A stretch of 32,535 bases of DNA from assembly GCA_937942365.1 (NCBI GenBank), contig CALDFB010000310.1:1-32535 (forward strand). Direction: 5' to 3'. Below are positions 27,467 to 32,535 of this stretch, one piece after another. The stretch is from an uncultured Marinicella sp. GTDB lineage: Bacteria; Pseudomonadota; Gammaproteobacteria; Xanthomonadales; Marinicellaceae. A model generated the notes under the pieces. That model worked only from the letters and a program-made list of their open reading frames with translations. It did no database searches and was not told the origin of the DNA. A program made the position numbers and the translations under genes. How positions within the stretch are numbered: the stretch's first letter is position 1; each line of letters starts with the position of its first letter.

Positions 27467-29473
27467 TCAAAGGCTTTTAGCCGTTTCAACTATCTGATCA
27501 ACTGTAAACCCAAAGTGTTCAAATAGAACAGCACCGGGTGCTGATTCACCAAACGTATTTTGCGCAATGATGCGACCATTCAAGCCAACATATTTATACC
27601 AAAAATCACCTTGTGCAGCCTCTACAGCGACTCGTTTGTTGACACTCGGAAGCAAAACAGAGTCTTTGTATGCTTGATCTTGTTGTTCAAATGATTCGGC
27701 ACATGGCATGGACACCAAACGTGTGGCATGTCCTTGCTGGTTGAGCTGATTGGTGGCTTTTGCAGCAATGCCTACTTCTGAGCCGGTGGCGATGATAATG
27801 ATCTCAGGTGTTTGTTCGGAATCGATGAGCGTATAAGCACCTTTATAAATGTCATTGATTTGTGCAGCATTTCGTGGTTGATGGTCCACGCCCTGTCGGG
27901 TGAAAAGTAAGCATGATGGTCCGTCCAGTTTTTCTACTGCACATTGCCACGCAACAACAGACTCAACTGCGTCGCAAGGGCGCCAAACATGCATGTTTGG
28001 TATCAATCTTAAGGTGGGCGTTTGCTCAACAGGCTGGTGCGTTGGCCCATCTTCACCGACGCCAATAGAGTCATGTGTATAAACAAAAATATTGCGTATT
28101 TTCATCAAAGCGGCCATTCGCAGAGCGTTTCTGGCATACTCAGAAAACATCAAAAATGTGGCACTGTATGGAAGGATTCCACCATGTAAAGTCATACCAT
28201 TGGTTATGGCACTCATGGCGAATTCTCGAACACCATAAGACATATAGTTCCCGGAAAAATCACCGTCATTGATTGATTGAGAACCAGACCAAAATGTATT
28301 GTTAGAAGGAGTTAAGTCTGCAGAACCACCAAAAAACTCAGGTAATAGAGGTCCCAGACCTTCTAAGGCATGTTTTGAGGCTTTTCGGGTGGCCATTTGA
28401 GGAGCCTGTGCAGCCGTGTTTTGAATATATGCCTGGACTGTTTCAGTCCACTTTTTAGGCAATTCTCCATTGATCCTGCGTGTTAATTCACTGGCCAATT
28501 CTGGGTGTTTGGATTGATAGGCTGCAAATTGCTGTAGCCAATCAGCCTCGATTTTTTGTCCCTTTGGTTTGGCATCCCAGGCGCTGTAAATTTCAGCTGG
28601 AATTTCAAATGGTGCATAAGGCCAATTCAAGGCTTGGCGTGAAGCCCGTATTTCATCTTCACCCAAGGGTGCACCATGACAGTCATGTGAACCTGCTTTA
28701 TTAGGAGCGCCGTCACCAATGATGGTTTTGGCACAAATCAAAGTTGGTTGTGTACTGTTTTCTTGGGCAGCTTGAATGGCCTCATTGATTGCCGTTGCAT
28801 TGTGCCCATCAACATCACTGATAACATGCCAGCCATAGGCTTCGAATCTGGCAGGTGTGTCATCAGTAAACCAACCATCAACTTCACCATCAATTGAGAT
28901 GTTATTGTCATCGTAAATAGCAATCAACTTACCAAGCTTCAAAGTACCAGCCAGCGAACAGGCTTCGTGAGAAATACCTTCCATCAAGCAGCCATCACCC
29001 AAAAACACATATGTATGATGGTTAATAATTTGATAATCAGTTCGATTAAATTGAGTGCTGAGTAATTTTTCTGACAAAGCCATACCAACCGCATTTGCGA
29101 TGCCTTGTCCCAGTGGGCCTGTGGTTGTTTCTATGCCAGGTGTATAGCCGTATTCGGGGTGTCCAGGCGTTTTTGAATGTAACTGTCTGAAATTTTTTAA
29201 GTCTTCAATACTTAAATCATAACCAGAAAGATGCAGGGCTGAATAAGGCAGCATGGAGCCATGACCATTTGACATCACAAACCGGTCACGGTTAAACCAT
29301 TGAGGATTATTAGGGTTGTGTTGTAGGAAGTCATTAAAAAGAACTTCGGCAATATCAGCCATACCCATGGGGGCTCCTGGGTGACCTGAATTGGCTTGCT
29401 GAACGGCGTCCATTGCGAGGAACCTGATGGCATTGGCCAGCGCTTTTCTTTCATTCAAGGTTTCGTCTGTCAT
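27467..29473 (-). CDS. tkt: Transketolase
   Basis: [91 protein letters not shown]. Confidence 0.98.
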   Translation of the reverse strand: MTDETLNERKALANAIRFLAMDAVQQANSGHPGAPMGMADIAEVLFNDFLQHNPNNPQWFNRDRFVMSNGHGSMLPYSALHLSGYDLSIEDLKNFRQLHSKTPGHPEYGYTPGIETTTGPLGQGIANAVGMALSEKLLSTQFNRTDYQIINHHTYVFLGDGCLMEGISHEACSLAGTLKLGKLIAIYDDNNISIDGEVDGWFTDDTPARFEAYGWHVISDVDGHNATAINEAIQAAQENSTQPTLICAKTIIGDGAPNKAGSHDCHGAPLGEDEIRASRQALNWPYAPFEIPAEIYSAWDAKPKGQKIEADWLQQFAAYQSKHPELASELTRRINGELPKKWTETVQAYIQNTAAQAPQMATRKASKHALEGLGPLLPEFFGGSADLTPSNNTFWSGSQSINDGDFSGNYMSYGVREFAMSAITNGMTLHGGILPYSATFLMFSEYARNALRMAALMKIRNIFVYTHDSIGVGEDGPTHQPVEQTPTLRLIPNMHVWRPCDAVESVVAWQCAVEKLDGPSCLLFTRQGVDHQPRNAAQINDIYKGAYTLIDSEQTPEIIIIATGSEVGIAAKATNQLNQQGHATRLVSMPCAESFEQQDQAYKDSVLLPSVNKRVAVEAAQGDFWYKYVGLNGRIIAQNTFGESAPGAVLFEHFGFTVDQIVETAKSL

Positions 29474-29784
29474 GATTTAATTTAAGTGGTTGGTTTTGAA
29501 TGGCCAAATGGCATCCTTACGGGATTTGTATTTTATTGATATTTATAGGTATAAACAACGACTAATAAGGATTTTCGCCTAAACAATTGAAAACATCTGA
29601 ATATTCCGTGTTTTTATCATGATAGTATTGGTCCAAAGTCAAATATGACTGAATTTGTTCCAAGTGCGCTACGGGTTAACCATAAATGAGTTAAACTGAA
29701 ATTTGTCAGGTAATGTGATTCTTTGCTGTTTTCATAATTAGTATATCATTATAATGAATCGTTTTAATTCAATGAGGTTATTAT

Positions 29785-30573
29785 ATGATCAGCAAAGCCA
29801 TTTTTATTACATCATCTTTATGTTTATCTATTTCATTAGTTCATGCTATTAACCCAAGTAGCTTGCGAAACAATTCTTCTTTGATTAATCCAGTGACTAA
29901 TGAAGCTGTCGGAGGGGGGGTATTAAATTGTGATGGTTATGATGATATTTATGCCCAACCGTTTGATGACATAAATTTCAACAATGCAAATACAACAGAT
30001 GAAGAAACTACCTTTAAATTTTATGAAGGTGCGGTTGATGGTGGGGGTGTGTTGACCACGTTTCCAGCAGGGTCTGTGGTCGATAAGGCCAGGATTTGGG
30101 TACTTTCTATTGAGTTTGATCCTGCAGTTGGTTTTGTTGCAACTTGTACTGAAGATAATGCAACACCCTACACGGTTACTTTTTATGACAACAATGCAGG
30201 TAACCCAGGAAATGTGATTGGAACATCATCTGCTACTATCACTAGTCATGTTGATACAGCCATACCATTTGCATTTACTTCTATACAAGAGGTGGAAATG
30301 GAATTGGATACACCAGTTGCCGTTGATGGTGCAGTGCATGTCAGTTTTGTACGCCAGATTGGGGAAGGCACTGCTACAGGAAACCAATGTTTGGCACTGG
30401 TAGTGGATGAAGAACAGGCAGGTAGTTTTGATGATACTGGGGTTACGAGTGATGACACTTCAGGTTCAGACGTTTTCACACCACAAGCTTGGGATTATCC
30501 TGTTTGTCTAGGTGGGACAATAATGTCAGATGTGATTTTTGCCAATGGTTTTGAGCAACCTCCCATTAATTAA
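29785..30573 (+). CDS. Secreted protein of unknown function with an IFANGFE-type C-terminal motif
   Basis: Signal peptide MISKAIFITSSLCLSISLVHA; low-complexity Asp/Gly/Thr-rich body; C-terminus SDVIFANGFEQPPIN. Confidence 0.75.
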   Translation: MISKAIFITSSLCLSISLVHAINPSSLRNNSSLINPVTNEAVGGGVLNCDGYDDIYAQPFDDINFNNANTTDEETTFKFYEGAVDGGGVLTTFPAGSVVDKARIWVLSIEFDPAVGFVATCTEDNATPYTVTFYDNNAGNPGNVIGTSSATITSHVDTAIPFAFTSIQEVEMELDTPVAVDGAVHVSFVRQIGEGTATGNQCLALVVDEEQAGSFDDTGVTSDDTSGSDVFTPQAWDYPVCLGGTIMSDVIFANGFEQPPIN

Positions 30574-30597
30574 TAGAATAATTGATCTTTGATATTT

Positions 30598-30632
30598 AAA
30601 CCCTCTTTAAAGTTATAAGAGGGTTTGATTTT
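30598..30632 (+). terminator. Rho-independent terminator
   Basis: AAACCCTCTT-taaagttat-AAGAGGGTTT, perfect 10-bp stem, followed by gaTTTT. Confidence 0.8.
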
Positions 30633-30823
30633 GGTTGTTAAGATCATATTGGATTAAGTGATTTTTATAGGTTAATTGGCTGGTTGAAGCGATAAATAAT
30701 TTTTATTAGATTTTACTGAGAAGTCATTGTTGAAAGTTAAAAAGATATTCAGGGTATTTGGTTAGTGTGTTTGCTCTATAATATTGAGGATAATTGACAG
30801 AGTAAAATAATTGTGAGGAATTT

Positions 30824-31555
30824 ATGGCTAAGAAAAAAACTTTAAAAAAATCAGCATCGACTGAGAAAAAACCAGCTAAATTAGCTGAAACATTGGTGGG
30901 TTCAGCCAATGAAATTTGGTTGGCTGGTTTAGGCGCTTTTGCTAAAGCTCAATCAGAGGGTAAAAAAATATATGATAGATTGATTGATGAAGGTAAAGAC
31001 TTTGAAAAACTATTTAAGTCTGTGCCCCAAAAAGCAGTTAAAGATGTGAAATCATCCGTCAGCACAACAGTAAGTTCAGCCAAGAAAAGGGCTTCTGAAA
31101 GCTGGGATAAATTAGAAGACGTGTTTGAAAAACGTGTTGAAAAATCATTGAAAAGTTTAGGTGTTCCTACGAACAATGAATTGGGCGACTTGATGAAACG
31201 TATCGACAGCTTAACCAAAGAAGTTTCAAAGTTAGCCAAAGGTGGCAGTAAGCCAGCTACAAAGCAAGTGAAAAAAACCACCTCTGAAGCTGAGAAAAAA
31301 GTCAAAGCAGTTGTGTCTAAAGCAAAAAAGTCAGCTACAAAGAAAGTGAATAAAGCTTCTGTGGCAGCTAAGAAAGCGGTCAAAAAAGCTGCGACTGGCG
31401 TTAAACCGGTTAAGAAAGCACCAGTTAAGAAAGCACCTGTTAAGAAAGCACCAGTTAAGAAAGCACCTGTTAAGAAAGCACCTGTAAAGAAAGCTGCAAC
31501 AACTAAGAAAACCGTTGCCAAAAAAGCCAGTAAAAAGAAGGTTACAAAAAAATAA
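30824..31555 (+). CDS. PhaF-like phasin with a histone-H1-like lysine-rich C-terminal repeat tail
   Basis: Phasin region SANEIWLAGLGAFAKAQSEGKKIYDRLIDEGKDFEKLF; tail (VKKAP)5 followed by VKKAATTKKTVAKKASKKK. Confidence 0.88.
   Translation: MAKKKTLKKSASTEKKPAKLAETLVGSANEIWLAGLGAFAKAQSEGKKIYDRLIDEGKDFEKLFKSVPQKAVKDVKSSVSTTVSSAKKRASESWDKLEDVFEKRVEKSLKSLGVPTNNELGDLMKRIDSLTKEVSKLAKGGSKPATKQVKKTTSEAEKKVKAVVSKAKKSATKKVNKASVAAKKAVKKAATGVKPVKKAPVKKAPVKKAPVKKAPVKKAPVKKAATTKKTVAKKASKKKVTKK
31409..31498 (+). repeat. 15-bp in-frame tandem repeat encoding VKKAP
   Basis: GTTAAGAAAGCACC(A/T) five times (31409-31483) plus a degenerate sixth unit GTAAAGAAAGCTGCA. Confidence 0.95.
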
Positions 31556-31572
31556 TTGTTACACAGTGATTT

Positions 31573-31601
31573 AAAAGCCATCTTTTCAGGTGGCTTTTTT
31601 T
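31573..31601 (+). terminator. Rho-independent terminator after the phasin gene
   Basis: AAAAGCCA-tcttttcagg-TGGCTTTTTTT. Confidence 0.85.
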
Positions 31602-31620
31602 GTTTTAGGTATGTGTATAT

Positions 31621-32535
31621 TTATACGGCTCGAATTGAGCGTTCTAAAGCATCGAGGGACTCTGCTAAGTTTTCTGACCACTTGGCATGAGGGTTCTTTT
31701 GGTTGATGAAATGTTTGATAGAGCGGTTCTTTTGTTCTAAATTGTTTTGTTTGAGTTTTAAGCCGTGTCTGGCGAGAATTGGAGTGATTTGGTCTTGTTG
31801 ATTTATTAGATGCTGGCGCGTTGAACGATAAGCATAGTCGCATAATTGGTCGCGGTTAGAGTAGCTGAATAAATTGGATTTGAATAAAGTTTCATCATTG
31901 GGATTAGGTTCAGCCAGGATGATATCAGAATGTGGAAAGAGGCTTTCATATTTATCTAAGCCTGATTTAAGTCGCGATTGTACAATTGACCTGAAGGTTT
32001 GAGACAGGACCAATGGTAACCCACCGCTGATTAAACCTTTTTCATCCATATTTAATGTTCTTTCAAAAGGCACAATTGGATTAACAGCAAACAAAAGATG
32101 GGTGTCTTTTTTCAGAGCGGCTGAGGCATTCATTGTCCTGCGTAAAGCCCCATCTACATAAAACTTACCATCTATTTTTACCGGTGAGTACAGGCCAGGT
32201 AATGCGGATGAAGCTTGCACTGCTTTAGAAATGGGTACTTGATTATTGTCTTGGTTGCCAAAACCTGCGATGGTGCCACTGTTTAACTCGCATGCCACAA
32301 TATAAAGTTCTTTCTTAAGTTTTCTGAAATCGTTGGTTTGCCCATGCTTTGATAAAATGGTTTTGAGGAAATGTTCAAGTTTTTCATTGTTGAAAACACC
32401 GGCTGGTAATATTTTTCCAGTCATCTCAAGTAAATCTACTACACTGGTTTTCATCGGGTTTTTTGCCCACTTAATTAATGTTTTACTGATCAACGAGGGC
32501 GATTTAGCTAAATTCAGCAGAAAATCTTTGTAGGC
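31621..32535 (-). CDS. Patatin-like phospholipase, 5'-truncated by the window edge
   Basis: SKAVQASSALPGLYSPVKIDGKFYVDGALRRTMNASAAL (patatin D-G-A motif). The frame stays open to the window end (AYKDFLLNLAKSPSLISKTL...), so the listed start at 32493 (a TTG) is not the true start. Confidence 0.88.
   Translation of the reverse strand, partial: AYKDFLLNLAKSPSLISKTLIKWAKNPMKTSVVDLLEMTGKILPAGVFNNEKLEHFLKTILSKHGQTNDFRKLKKELYIVACELNSGTIAGFGNQDNNQVPISKAVQASSALPGLYSPVKIDGKFYVDGALRRTMNASAALKKDTHLLFAVNPIVPFERTLNMDEKGLISGGLPLVLSQTFRSIVQSRLKSGLDKYESLFPHSDIILAEPNPNDETLFKSNLFSYSNRDQLCDYAYRSTRQHLINQQDQITPILARHGLKLKQNNLEQKNRSIKHFINQKNPHAKWSENLAESLDALERSIRAV

Noticed and set aside
30949-31581. 210-aa ORF on - strand with repetitive FLTGA segments
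   Set aside because: Antisense mirror of the Lys/Ala-rich phasin tail; the repeats are the reverse complement of the VKKAP array.
1-32535. CRISPR arrays, transposons, phage genes, toxin-antitoxin or restriction systems, tRNA/rRNA
   Set aside because: No direct-repeat arrays with spacers, transposase/integrase motifs, or recognisable RNA genes were seen; the window reads as core/housekeeping-like chromosome.

Overview
This 32.5-kb window looks like chromosome of a marine-type gammaproteobacterium. It is densely coding, and I see no rRNA, tRNA, CRISPR array, transposase or phage module. Left to right it contains: the 3' part of a secreted cyclophilin-type PPIase with an extra C-terminal domain; gluQ; a FimX-like protein with degenerate REC/GGDEF/EAL motifs; the EF-P modification locus (epmB, efp, epmA); two small uncharacterised proteins; a SLC13/DASS transporter; a putative envelope lipid-handling cassette (surface lipoprotein lipase, DUF1302, DUF1329, YCF48 beta-propeller, MMPL/RND) that runs directly into gspL-gspM-gspN; lgt; hppA; a cNMP-binding/EAL protein; a glycine-zipper protein; ppk2 with an overlapping lysine-tailed coiled-coil ORF; tkt; a secreted protein; a PhaF-like phasin with VKKAP repeats; and a truncated patatin. 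The strongest leads are (1) the lipase/DUF1302/DUF1329/YCF48/RND + GspLMN array with an internal terminator, (2) a compact three-hairpin intergenic element at about 25225-25345 that looks like an unannotated small RNA, (3) a near-ideal Pho-box-like direct repeat upstream of ppk2 and its small partner gene, and (4) a structured leader upstream of hppA. All calls come from reading motifs and ORFs; no database search was run.
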